Origin: UBA9214 sp963753755
GTDB lineage: Bacteria > Pseudomonadota > Gammaproteobacteria > UBA9214
Assembly: GCA_963753755.1 (NCBI GenBank)
Contig: CAVWDM010000013.1
Location: 346,956-410,955 of the forward strand
Length of the DNA stretch: 64,000 bases
Direction of reading: 5' to 3'
The position numbers and the translations under genes were made by a program. Every line of letters starts with the position of its first letter. The first letter of the stretch is position 1. Shown piece after piece: positions 53,821-62,285 of this stretch. The notes beneath the pieces are model-generated. The model had not been told where the DNA came from. It saw nothing but the letters and a program-made list of their open reading frames with translations, and ran no database searches.

Positions 53821-54795
53821 TTAAACCTCAGTATAACCATTGTCTACCCAGTCAATAATCATTTGGGCAAATTCATCAGGCTTATCCTGATAGGAGAAAT
53901 GCCCACAATTCTCAAATATTTTCAGCTTACTTTTTGGTAATCGCTGGTTCAGTCTTTCAGCGTTATCGGTTGTCAGGAAGATGTCTTTATCACCCCAAAA
54001 GAGCAGAGTTGGAATATCCAGTGATTCCAGATGCGGATCAATAGTAGCGAGATTTTCGGGATATTCTTTAAACCATTTCGCGGTGATCGGGCCAATGCGT
54101 CCATTCTCATAAGATGCGACATAGTCTGCAACTTCAGCCGCATTGGGAACATAGTTCTGACAAGCAAGACGGTAGGCACCGTTTACAAAAGTCTGCGCAC
54201 CGGTAACCACAAATACCAGTCGCCAAAAGGCTGAGTCGACTGCCTTGTTAATGATACTGCCATTGACACTCGGTAAAATACCCGGACCGTCACCAATCAT
54301 CAGACTGGCGATTTCATGTTTTTGATGAATGGCATAGTATAGCGCTGTCGGCATGCCCACATCTGGCCCGATAATATGAATATTCGTCAGTCCCATGTCG
54401 TTAACAAACTTCTCAAGAAACTCGCCCTGAGCTTTAAAGTTCATAAACTCAACACCGCCGTCACTTCGTCCAAACCCAGGCAAATCCAGGGCCACCACAC
54501 GGTACTTTTCAGCTAATGTTGACCAGATAGGGTCATAGCAGATTATGCTTTGCGGCAGCGGACAAAGCAGCAGGACAACAGGTGCATCCTGTTTGCCATT
54601 ATCAGCAAAACGAATTTTCGTGCCGGCAACGGTTTTGTATTCCGTTTTAATCGCAAATTCATGCTCACCTGTTTCGCACTGACCTGCACCCCTGGCCTGA
54701 GTAGCTTTAAACTTGCCAAACTCGGGTGTTACGACGAATAGCACGCTGGAGTTCATTTTGGCCATAAAACCAATAGGATTTTTTGTTACAGGCAT
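53821..54795 (-). CDS. Alpha/beta hydrolase with Asp nucleophile (dehalogenase/epoxide hydrolase type)
   Basis: 324 residues. The alpha/beta-hydrolase fold is seen in VVLLLCPLPQSIICYD, VVALDLPGFGRSDGG and the nucleophile elbow GPDVGM (Asp145), which is Asp rather than Ser as in haloalkane dehalogenases and epoxide hydrolases. The acid is likely Asp in FWGDKDIF and the base His299 in NCGHFSYQDKPDEF. No signal peptide is evident. GAGGAG precedes ATG 54795. It follows the sulfatase by 21 bp, on one transcript, and has visibly lower GC than the core. The substrate is unknown. Confidence 0.82.
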   Translation of the reverse strand: MPVTKNPIGFMAKMNSSVLFVVTPEFGKFKATQARGAGQCETGEHEFAIKTEYKTVAGTKIRFADNGKQDAPVVLLLCPLPQSIICYDPIWSTLAEKYRVVALDLPGFGRSDGGVEFMNFKAQGEFLEKFVNDMGLTNIHIIGPDVGMPTALYYAIHQKHEIASLMIGDGPGILPSVNGSIINKAVDSAFWRLVFVVTGAQTFVNGAYRLACQNYVPNAAEVADYVASYENGRIGPITAKWFKEYPENLATIDPHLESLDIPTLLFWGDKDIFLTTDNAERLNQRLPKSKLKIFENCGHFSYQDKPDEFAQMIIDWVDNGYTEV

Positions 54796-54816
54796 TACTA
54801 ATCTCCTCAGTTTGAA

Positions 54817-56610
54817 TTAGGGCGCTTTGTTGTTCTTTTCATCTTCAGGAAAACCGGTCCATGGATTCCAGTTATCTGCGACTTCCATGATGCCATTATC
54901 TTTGGCGTACTGCTTGTAAATAGCGATCATCTTCTGCAGACGTTCTGGGTCTTTACCCTCGAGCGGCGTTGTTTCACCAGGATCTTTAACACTGTTATAG
55001 AGATGCCATTTTCCATCACCCCACATACCCGGACGAACACGAATGGCTTTATAGTCGCCAGCCATTACATACGAGTTACCAAACAGCTCAAAAGCAACCC
55101 AGTCAGCTTCCGTGCGGGTGGTTTTCGCATCGCCTTCGAGAAAATCACGAATTGAAAGGCCTGATGGCGCTTTAATGTTACGGTCCTTGTACTGGGTCAG
55201 CGGGTGTTTAACACCGGCATAATCAAGAATAGTCATTGGTATATCCTTGACACTGACAAGATCAGTCACAATGTCACCAGATTTGTTAAATTTGCCGTCT
55301 TTGGGCGGTATGACTATCAATGGTGTACGGATACCACCATTGCCAATAAACCATTTCCACCATTGTAGACCACCGGTTGTCGCGTCAGCCCAGTTGGTAC
55401 CGATAAAACCAAAGGCATTGCCTTTACCAATATCTTCAACTTTCTGACTGAAATTGCTATTGATCCAGTTGTTGGCAGCCGGATTGCTTAAGGCTCCTGT
55501 TGTTCCCATCCCCTCAGGTCCATTGTCAGACATGTAGATAATCAGCGTATTGTCGTACTGTCCGGTTTCACGCAGATAGTTCAGTAACATACCCAGATGA
55601 TAATCCTGAGATTCCATCATGGCTGAATAGGTTGCCATCATTTTGGCTTCGCGATATTTCTGCTCATCAGACAGCTTGTCCCAGCTTTCGGTGAGTGGAT
55701 TATCATAGCCGGGATATGGCGCATTCTTATCGATAATGCCGTTGGCTTTCTGAGCTTCAAAGCGGGCCTTTTTTAATCCGGCATAACCTTTTTCAAGATA
55801 GTAAGGAATATACTTGTCGATCAGGAAATCCGGGGCCTGCAATGGGGCGTGTGGTGTTGTATAGGCCATGTAGGCAAAAAACGGCTTGCCGGTTTTCTCG
55901 CCTTCAGCCAGGTACTGCATCATTTTGGCGGTAAACAGGTCATCAGAAAAAACACCAGCCGGTCTTTTAGCCGGTTTGCCATCTTCATAATATGGCTCAT
56001 CAGGAACGCCCGGATTTTTTCCTGCCTTGAGCTTTGCCGCAACCTCAGGGTCATGCACGTCTAAATGAAAAACCCCTTGATTCCAGTGATTGGCACCGCC
56101 GGTATAGATACCGTAGCTGCGGTCAAAACCCCACTCTACAGGTGACTCGCCGCCATGACCGGCACCGCCGAGATGCCATTTACCAACAGTGTAAGTGCGA
56201 TAACCTGCATCTTTGAGAAGTTCGGAAATCATCACAGTTGTTGAACGCGTTACGTAGGACTCGTAACCCGGCTTGCCCGTGGAAGGGGGATAAACAGCAT
56301 AGTCAAATGCCGACAGACCAATTTCACTGTTATTGTTACCTGTCATTAACATGCCGCGAGTAATGGAACAGACAGGTGATGCATTGAAATTGGTAAATGT
56401 CATTCCTTGATTTGCCAGGGCATCAATATTGGGGGTTTTAGTAGTCGAACCGCTAAAACTAAGATCACCAAAACCTAAATCATCAGCTACGACCAGCAAG
56501 ATATTGGGTCTTTCATCTTTTTTCTGTGACATTTCTACGGCAGCAAATAGCGGCGATGTAATAACAGCTGAAGCTACAAATAACAGAGTTAATTTTTTTA
56601 ACAAACGCAT
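54817..56610 (-). CDS. Exported sulfatase-family protein
   Basis: 597 residues, with a signal peptide (LLKKLTLLFVASAVITSPLFAA, residues 3-24, in two parts). Metal-binding NILLVVADDLGFGDL and DNGPEG are present, as is GKWHLGG. The formylglycine motif at C81 reads CSITR, whereas C-x-P/A-x-R is the rule; Ile replaces Pro/Ala. It is thus either an atypical sulfatase with altered maturation or a related phosphonate/phosphodiester hydrolase. The C-terminal half is the usual sulfatase tail (WHLYNSVKDPGETTPL). First gene of a two-gene operon with the hydrolase; low GC. Confidence 0.88.
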   Translation of the reverse strand: MRLLKKLTLLFVASAVITSPLFAAVEMSQKKDERPNILLVVADDLGFGDLSFSGSTTKTPNIDALANQGMTFTNFNASPVCSITRGMLMTGNNNSEIGLSAFDYAVYPPSTGKPGYESYVTRSTTVMISELLKDAGYRTYTVGKWHLGGAGHGGESPVEWGFDRSYGIYTGGANHWNQGVFHLDVHDPEVAAKLKAGKNPGVPDEPYYEDGKPAKRPAGVFSDDLFTAKMMQYLAEGEKTGKPFFAYMAYTTPHAPLQAPDFLIDKYIPYYLEKGYAGLKKARFEAQKANGIIDKNAPYPGYDNPLTESWDKLSDEQKYREAKMMATYSAMMESQDYHLGMLLNYLRETGQYDNTLIIYMSDNGPEGMGTTGALSNPAANNWINSNFSQKVEDIGKGNAFGFIGTNWADATTGGLQWWKWFIGNGGIRTPLIVIPPKDGKFNKSGDIVTDLVSVKDIPMTILDYAGVKHPLTQYKDRNIKAPSGLSIRDFLEGDAKTTRTEADWVAFELFGNSYVMAGDYKAIRVRPGMWGDGKWHLYNSVKDPGETTPLEGKDPERLQKMIAIYKQYAKDNGIMEVADNWNPWTGFPEDEKNNKAP

Positions 56611-57090
56611 AGTGAATTATTCCAGATGTGTTCCAGCATTAATGGAAAGGAAACAGGTCATTCTTCAAGGAAGCATTTCTGAGTAGTATCTTACTGAATA
56701 ACAGCAACATAAGGAATCATTGGAGTCTGGCCCAAACGCAACAGTCCGAATGGGTAGATAATATCCGTCCAGTATACGGCCCGGGAACGACTGCTTCCAG
56801 TTGCCGCTCCAGCGCACAAAAATACTCACTGATGCAATATTCTTTGTAGGCAGCAACCGGCCAGGAACTGCCGTTCCCGATTGTTGATCCTATGGCCCGC
56901 TCTATGCGCTCAGGAGACATTCGCGAACCGGTCAGACTCGGTTTGCGCGCAGTTGACCGCGAACGGCAGAAGACGACTCCGAGAGGTCTGTAGATGTTTC
57001 TGACAGTCGACATTCGCCAACGTATAAACGGACGCTCAATGCCGTGATTCGATGGTAGTGCGGCAATCTTAAGCGGGGGAGCGTCCTACC
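56611..57090. other. Intergenic region upstream of the sulfatase
   Basis: 480 bp between the sulfatase start and the patatin stop. It should hold the sulfatase promoter. I see no gene; both strands have only short interrupted frames. Confidence 0.45.
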
Positions 57091-58569
57091 TTAGAGCGTG
57101 GTCGCAGGACCTTCTGCTGCCGGAGGCTCTGCAACGATTTTGGCATCCATGTCGTTCAAAAGGCGCTGGAATTCCGGCGACGACTTCATGATCGTTCCTG
57201 CTGCAGCGCGTAGCCGATCGACTGCCTCGGGGGGTAACACAAAGCTCGTGGGCTGTTGATTCAGATAGTCCCGTTCAGCTTTGTCTTTCAGCTGAGGGAA
57301 TGACACGTCGATGGCATAGATTTCCGCCTGAGGGACGCGCAATGCGGCCTCAACTGCAGGATTCTTGACGTCCCTGTAGGCAGGCGATTCGCGTATTGTA
57401 CGCAGGGTCCGCCACCTATGCGCAGTGTCTCTCAAGAGTTCGGTCGTCTCGAAGGAGAAGGCGTCGATCGGAGTGCCCGACGCCTTGAGAAGAATTTCCG
57501 AGGTACTGGGCGGATCCTCCGATTCGTCCCAGTCGGTGGGTGGCAAGGACAGCGAATTGACGACGATGACAATAACCCTGCGCACGTGGGCTAACGGCGA
57601 GGGAAGCCCGGCGAGTTGCAGTGCCTCGAGGACTTCCAGCCCGTCGAGCCCCGCGCGCATAGCCAGGTTGTCAGATATGCCACCATCTACAAGATGGAGG
57701 TAGGGTCGATGGACGCCGTCGCCGTAGGCATGCTCCGCCTTGATTGAGCGTATCGCACGGGCTGCAGGCCGCGGCGGGGACGTGGAGTCAAGGAACGGCT
57801 TAATCCACTCGGGAGTGGTCGCATTGCAGGTACCGCCATAGTTGTTGATCGTGACGGGCGAGAGCACGACCGGTACCGCAGACGAGGCCGCCGCCGCGCG
57901 GGACAGCGGAACTGAATTGAGATCCGAGCAGATGATGTCGAATATGCGCTGGCCGAAGATGAAGCGGGAGCCGGTCGAGATGTCTGTGGCCGATGTGATG
58001 ATCAGCGGCCCATCGCCGCGGTCGAGGTCGCCGAACGTGGCACCGTCAAACAGGATTTCATCGTATAGCTCGGCCGCCAGTTCGGAGCGACCCCAACCCG
58101 TCGACCACAGCTTTCCCCAGTTGGCTGGGTTGAATGTGCGGGAGACGATTTCGCCCTGCACATTGCGCTTCAGGAAGCGTTGCTCGTACTCGTCAAACAG
58201 CTTGTCACTGTAAAGGCCGTAGGCCAGCGCTGTAAAACTGCCGCCCGATACACCGGTGATAATGTCGACTTGGTCGAGCAGGCGGAGCTTTTCACCGTTC
58301 GGTCCAACGACCTCAGTATCGCGGAGAAACTCAAGCACGCCGTACGAAAAGGCAGCAGCGCGTGTGCCGCCACCGGAGAACGCCAGTATGACTAGGTTCT
58401 CCTTCTCCTTCTCCGTCTGCTTCTCCTTCTCCGCGCGTGTCGCGAATCGGTAACCCTTGCTCGGGTCCGTCTCGGTGATCGGCAAATTTACCGGGCGAGT
58501 GGCGCACCCCGCAAGCAGGATGAACAACGCCAGTATCAGCAATGGTTGGATGTGTAATAACCGCTTCAT
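57091..58569 (-). CDS. Patatin-like phospholipase, lipoprotein
   Basis: 492 residues. The N-terminus ends in a lipobox (LLAGC, Cys22), so it is probably anchored to the envelope. Patatin motifs: the oxyanion hole GGGTR at 66-70, nucleophile elbow GVSGGS (Ser108) and DGGISDN with the catalytic Asp. The middle has RAAAASSAVPVVLSPV. These enzymes hydrolyse acyl esters of lipids. The gene stands alone on the minus strand between two non-coding stretches. Confidence 0.88.
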   Translation of the reverse strand: MKRLLHIQPLLILALFILLAGCATRPVNLPITETDPSKGYRFATRAEKEKQTEKEKENLVILAFSGGGTRAAAFSYGVLEFLRDTEVVGPNGEKLRLLDQVDIITGVSGGSFTALAYGLYSDKLFDEYEQRFLKRNVQGEIVSRTFNPANWGKLWSTGWGRSELAAELYDEILFDGATFGDLDRGDGPLIITSATDISTGSRFIFGQRIFDIICSDLNSVPLSRAAAASSAVPVVLSPVTINNYGGTCNATTPEWIKPFLDSTSPPRPAARAIRSIKAEHAYGDGVHRPYLHLVDGGISDNLAMRAGLDGLEVLEALQLAGLPSPLAHVRRVIVIVVNSLSLPPTDWDESEDPPSTSEILLKASGTPIDAFSFETTELLRDTAHRWRTLRTIRESPAYRDVKNPAVEAALRVPQAEIYAIDVSFPQLKDKAERDYLNQQPTSFVLPPEAVDRLRAAAGTIMKSSPEFQRLLNDMDAKIVAEPPAAEGPATTL

Positions 58570-59122
58570 CGCGTGATATTACCTGATACTGCAGACGTTC
58601 GAAATATTCCGTCTGCGGCCACGAGAAATTGTAGCAACAGACTAGAAACATGAAAGATCATGGGTATTTGAATCCCTGCAATGGCCGCCCTCTTGCTGGT
58701 GGGACCACTTCACATCGAACGCGCTTCTTAACACGACACAACCAACATTACTGTCCGCTCCCGGGTATTGTGGGCGGCAAACTTGACCGACTGTTCGTGG
58801 CCGAAAGCGCCAGTCCGCCACGCCGACCGTTCATGGCATTCTGGCCGTTGATTTGCCCAACCCGGCTATGACCACAGTTGTTACGGAGCAGCCATTCGGC
58901 GGTTGATAGCTGAATGGCGACTTCGGGTCGTTTTGGCTCGTACAGTGATTGATTATATTAACGAATATGAAACGAGCACTTCTGGTCAGCAATTAACCAT
59001 TCGTTGTCCTGTGGAGTTCCTGTTTCTGGTGCCGCCGGCAAAGGGGAAAACCGGCCAACTACGGACCTACAGCACAATGAGAAACGGCCCCAGAAGGAGC
59101 CGTTGCTAATACAGTATAAACG
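58570..59122. other. Intergenic region between patatin and glycine-rich genes
   Basis: About 550 bp without a supported gene. It contains the patatin promoter region and at 59083-59104 the terminator of the glycine-rich gene. The middle (58740-58940) has a string of short relic-like frames of ordinary GC but nothing I can identify. Confidence 0.45.
59083..59104 (-). terminator. Terminator after the first glycine-rich gene
   Basis: On the minus strand AACGGCTCC-TTCT-GGGGCCGTT is followed by TTCTC; the stem is 9 bp with one G-T wobble. It begins about 18 bp after the stop. Confidence 0.65.
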
Positions 59123-59626
59123 CTACCTCGCGTCACCTTCGAGTTGTCTGATGCGTTCTTTCAGTAACTTGATTTCTGCTTCATTGGATCCGGTACCTGG
59201 TGCACTGTATGCGGGAGCACCACCATAACCAGGAGCACCGCCATAACCACCATAGCCGGGATTACCACCATAGCCGGGATTACCACCATAGCCGGGATTA
59301 CCACCATAACCAGGAGCACCGCCATAACCACCATAGCCGGGACCACCACCATAGCCGGGACCACCACCATAGCCGGGACCACCACCATAACCGGGACCAC
59401 CACCATAGCCATAGCCAGGACCACCACGATAATCATCATAACGATCATTATTATTACCGCCCATCCACCTGGATGGATTCATCATATTGTTATTACCGCC
59501 ATTATTACCGCCCGTCCACTTGGATGGATTCATCATGTTGCCCATATCCACCGCACAGGCCTGATGTGCAAGCAGTAAGCTGACCGCCACAAGAATTGCT
59601 CTGAATTTTATTTCCTTATATTGCAC
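59123..59626 (-). CDS. Exported glycine/tyrosine-rich repeat protein, possibly sulfur-globule associated
   Basis: 167 residues. A signal peptide (FRAILVAVSLLLAHQACA) is followed by MMNPSKW and MMNPSRW repeats with GGNN linkers, then a repeat region of GPGYGG and GNPGYGG units (about residues 75-135), and a short charged helix (EAEIKLLKERIRQLEGDAR). The start is probably the GTG at 59626, six bases after GGAGGAG; the frame is open to 59788. Such Gly/Tyr-rich exported proteins with an MNPxxW motif occur with sulfur globule proteins, but that role is inferred from the neighbour. Confidence 0.7.
   Translation of the reverse strand: MQYKEIKFRAILVAVSLLLAHQACAVDMGNMMNPSKWTGGNNGGNNNMMNPSRWMGGNNNDRYDDYRGGPGYGYGGGPGYGGGPGYGGGPGYGGGPGYGGYGGAPGYGGNPGYGGNPGYGGNPGYGGYGGAPGYGGAPAYSAPGTGSNEAEIKLLKERIRQLEGDAR
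59233..59415 (-). repeat. In-frame tandem repeats encoding GYGG(P/N)P units
   Basis: Roughly 18-bp units repeat about ten times with two recurring subtypes (GGPGYG and GNPGYG blocks) and a longer duplicated APGYGG segment. The near identity of copies suggests recent amplification and likely length variation among strains. Confidence 0.75.
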
Positions 59627-59698
59627 TGTCTGCTCCTCCATATATTTATAGTGTTCGCCACTGGACAAACGATGCTGCTGGTCTGTCTCCCAACTACA

Positions 59699-59727
59699 CT
59701 TATCCCATTCGACGGTCATGACGTCAA
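59699..59727 (-). promoter_or_regulatory. Predicted promoter of the first glycine-rich gene
   Basis: Minus-strand TTGACG (59722-59727) and GATAAG (59699-59704) lie 17 bp apart. The start of transcription would be about 65 bp before the GTG start. Confidence 0.55.
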
Positions 59728-59760
59728 ATAAAAGTGCATGAATAGGTTGCATGCAAACAG

Positions 59761-59790
59761 AAAAGGGGGTGACTCGCGAGAGCCGCACCC
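59761..59790 (-). terminator. Terminator after the sulfur-globule-like gene
   Basis: Minus-strand GGGTGCGG...CACCC with an inner CTC/GAG helix, then CCTTTT. It separates the two glycine-rich genes into independent transcripts. Confidence 0.7.
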
Positions 59791-59819
59791 GTTTGTACTT
59801 TCAGGTTGTATAAGGTTAC

Positions 59820-60248
59820 TTACTGTGCAGCAGCTGGTGCTGCTGGTGCAGCCTGCGGGGCAACCGGGGGAGCGCCATAAGGTGCATAGCCAGGATAGCC
59901 ACCGTAACCGTAGCCCGGATAACCACCGTAACCATAACCGGGACCACCACCATAGGGACCGTATCCATAACCACGACCGCCATAGTAATCGTTATAGCCA
60001 CGGCCATAACCACGACCGTAACCACTGCCGCGACCGCGACCGCTGCCACTCATGTTGAAGCCGAAGTCGCCGTCAAAATCTCCGTCGCCAAAGCCATCAC
60101 CCAGCCAGTCGTTACCCCAGTCATTACCACCATAGCCACGGTTGCCGCCCCATGGACCCCAGTTGCCCCAAGCATGGGCAGAGGTGACCGGAAGGGCGAC
60201 CAGTGCACCGAGTGCAGCGGCTGCCAGTGTGAGTTTTAATGTTTTCAT
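59820..60248 (-). CDS. Sulfur globule family protein
   Basis: 142 residues. A signal peptide (KLTLAAAALGALVALPVTSAHA, ends near residue 26) is followed by an AWGNWGPWGG start and a segment DGFGDGDFDGDFGFNMSGSG, then Tyr/Gly/Arg repeats (RGYGRGYNDYYGG, GYGYGGYPGYG) and an Ala/Pro end (PVAPQAAPAAPAAAQ). This pattern fits the small structural proteins that coat periplasmic sulfur globules in purple and related sulfur-oxidising bacteria. AGAGGA precedes the ATG; a promoter is at 60284-60313. Confidence 0.78.
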   Translation of the reverse strand: MKTLKLTLAAAALGALVALPVTSAHAWGNWGPWGGNRGYGGNDWGNDWLGDGFGDGDFDGDFGFNMSGSGRGRGSGYGRGYGRGYNDYYGGRGYGYGPYGGGPGYGYGGYPGYGYGGYPGYAPYGAPPVAPQAAPAAPAAAQ

Positions 60249-60283
60249 TTGAAATTCCTCTTCTGTTGGTTATTACACTTGAA

Positions 60284-60313
60284 AGTATAGGCATGATCTA
60301 TGATGAATGTGAA
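60284..60313 (-). promoter_or_regulatory. Predicted promoter of the sulfur-globule-like gene
   Basis: Minus-strand TTCACA (60308-60313) and TATACT (60284-60289) are 18 bp apart, each matching sigma-70 at 5 of 6 positions. It lies 36 bp before the ATG, giving a short leader. Confidence 0.65.
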
Positions 60314-60336
60314 TATTATGGTGTTTTGGCTTGGGG

Positions 60337-60616
60337 CTATAACTTCTTTTCGTTCTCCAGCGCCTTTTCTGCAATCTCTTCGTAGAGATGAATTACCTCG
60401 GCACAAAACTCCTGCCATTCCGGATGTCGATCGATCAGTCGCTTACCCCGCTGGGCATCAATCGTAACTTGGGTCATAAATTGAATATCCGACTTGCCAA
60501 GCGTTTCGCATTTGTCGACTCTTTCTTTAAGCTCAAGTAATCGAGGAAGTCTCTGCTTCTCGAAACACTCTAGTTAGAGCGTAAATAGTGCCAAGCTCAT
60601 CCTCTGAATCCATCAT
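60337..60616 (-). pseudogene. Frameshifted paralogue of the 12492-12767 gene
   Basis: The start MMDSEDELGTIYALT is in one frame; after a one-base shift near 60570 the rest continues as FEKQRLPRLLELKERV, DRHPEWQEF, LYEEIAEKALENEKK to a TAG. These match the small protein at 12492 (EKHRLP, LELKEKV, DRHPEWQE, LYNEITTKALENEK). Gene length is the same, so it is a duplicated copy that has lost its frame. Confidence 0.8.
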
Positions 60617-60778
60617 ACTTTCTTCCAGAAACCAGCATGTTAAATACCTGGCATAGTTTCATCTAATAATAGTCTCAATGGCTTGTGCTTGAAGGATAAA
60701 TTTGATGTAGCTGCCAACCAATACGTATTTATACGTAGATGTCAGCGTATATGCCGGGGGTATTCCTCTATCAGGCCG

Positions 60779-61804
60779 TTAGTTGAGGAACAACGAATCG
60801 GCATGCAGCAAGAAATCTGGCTTCGGCAACAGTTCACATCGTGGGAAACGCACCAGTGCTGCCACCCGAGGCTCCCTGGTTGCAATCCGGATTTCCGCGA
60901 TATCAAGCTCGTGCGCGGGTACACCTGATTCCTGTTCTACCTTAATCCCCATATGGCTCAGGTGCAGGTGTTGCAAGTTTGCTCTGACAAACTGATTCGT
61001 GTTGCGCAGCATATCTGCAACAAGAGTGAGTCGATCCTCAAGTGTTGCTGGACGTTGGGCCGCCTGCTTTATGGCGTCCTCAAGGTCTTCAATCTGCATT
61101 TGCAGGTCGATCTGCTGCTTTTCAAGCATCGCCTGATGGTCTACCGTGCGCAGTCGGTTGCGTAGCATGCTCAACCGTTTCCTGCGCTCTATATCGCTGG
61201 TCTTGGCTTCGACAAGCTTCTCCCGGGTGTATTTCAATATCCCTCTGAATATGCAGCACTTGAGAGCACGGCGCGCATCTTTTTCGCTTACCCCCGGGGT
61301 GTACACCTCGTGATCGGTAAAACTGACTGAGGTCTGCATTACATCCCTGTGCACCCCGTCACCGCTTTGCGCTACACCAAACTTCTGGCGTTCCTCCATG
61401 CGCATGCACACAAGGGCACAGCACTCATCAGCCTGGGGGGCGGCATCAAACAACTCACGGACATCCTTGCTCTGGCTGAATACTTCTTGCATGTGACGGG
61501 GGTTGACGAAGAAGGACTTTACCCGCGGATCTGCGCTGAAGGCAGATCGGGAGCACTGGAACGACCCAGGCATGTGCTCCACTAGTTCATCTATATAGAG
61601 AAATGCGTCAGTGACCGGTCCCTCCAGGCGGCGCCTGTAACCCGGAACGGCACGCAGACGAGGTAACGTTTCATCCACCACACGTTCAATTGCCTGGGCC
61701 AAAAAACCACTATCAAGTATATAAGAACCAGCCTGGTCAAGTGGGGCATTAGCCTCTCTACCAAAACGGCTGAAAGCTTCCTGCAGGAACGCAGTCATCA
61801 TCAT
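60779..61804 (-). CDS. Uncharacterised protein with coiled coil and paired cysteines
   Basis: 341 residues, no family that I recognise. A likely soluble N-terminal domain (SGFLAQAIERVVDETLPRLRAV) includes ECCALVC and later KCCIF, two Cys-Cys pairs; residues about 200-260 are a predicted coiled coil (KRLSMLRNRLRTVDHQAML, KQQIDLQMQIEDLEDAI). No signal peptide. AGGGGGAAG precedes ATG 61804; ATGs at 61801 and 61798 are also possible. A perfect FNR-type box is 158 bp upstream, so oxygen-responsive expression is likely. It neighbours the globule-like genes. Confidence 0.65.
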   Translation of the reverse strand: MMMTAFLQEAFSRFGREANAPLDQAGSYILDSGFLAQAIERVVDETLPRLRAVPGYRRRLEGPVTDAFLYIDELVEHMPGSFQCSRSAFSADPRVKSFFVNPRHMQEVFSQSKDVRELFDAAPQADECCALVCMRMEERQKFGVAQSGDGVHRDVMQTSVSFTDHEVYTPGVSEKDARRALKCCIFRGILKYTREKLVEAKTSDIERRKRLSMLRNRLRTVDHQAMLEKQQIDLQMQIEDLEDAIKQAAQRPATLEDRLTLVADMLRNTNQFVRANLQHLHLSHMGIKVEQESGVPAHELDIAEIRIATREPRVAALVRFPRCELLPKPDFLLHADSLFLN

Positions 61805-62285
61805 GGGTCTTCCCCCTACTAATAGTTATAATGATAGTTCAAAACTCGTCAATGAGCAGTCCGCCACCTTGCGTTCACTTGCCCATGAGCGACATCATTA
61901 GCGGATGACTATTAATTAACTTTTTAAGCATGTTTAGACTTAGCCTAAATGATCTTTGATCAGGATCAATCCAAGGTGTATTTCTTGTAATTATTAGACA
62001 AGATCTTGCTACTTCGTGGGCGGGGTAACGTGATTGATGCTGACTCAAGCCAGAGGTTGTGCGTCTTAATTTAAATGTCTGAAAGCAGCGTTCCAGGCCA
62101 TTCAAAAAGAAATACCTACAATGGCAGGGTTGGTCGATGGCTACCGACTCACATTCGGTCCCTAAACGGCGACTTTCAGTACATTTTCACCGTACAGCCA
62201 CCATTTCTGAAGGGTGAAAATGGGTCGGAAACGGTCCTACACCAAACGCCAATATAAGAAACGGCTAAATGACCGGAGACGACCG
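61805..62285. other. Regulatory region upstream of the 341-residue gene
   Basis: 480 bp with no supported gene. It has a perfect FNR-type site at 61956-61969 in an A+T-rich segment (about 61905-62010). The part near 62130-62285 has only short frames and leads directly into the left end of the insertion sequence. Confidence 0.5.
61956..61969. promoter_or_regulatory. FNR/Anr-type binding site
   Basis: TTGATCAGGATCAA is a perfect match to TTGAT-N4-ATCAA. It lies in an A+T-rich stretch upstream of the gene starting at 61804. A -10-like TAAACA lies about 19 bp beyond it on the minus strand, not quite the spacing of a classical class II site. Confidence 0.7.

Noticed and set aside
59233..59415. 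CRISPR-like regular repeats
   Set aside because: The units are short, contiguous and in frame with a coding sequence; there are no spacers or cas genes.
59200..59583. His-rich open frame on the plus strand opposite the glycine-rich gene
   Set aside because: It is the complement of a GGN/TAY-rich repeat with a signal peptide and good start on the minus strand; the plus frame has no ribosome site or signal.
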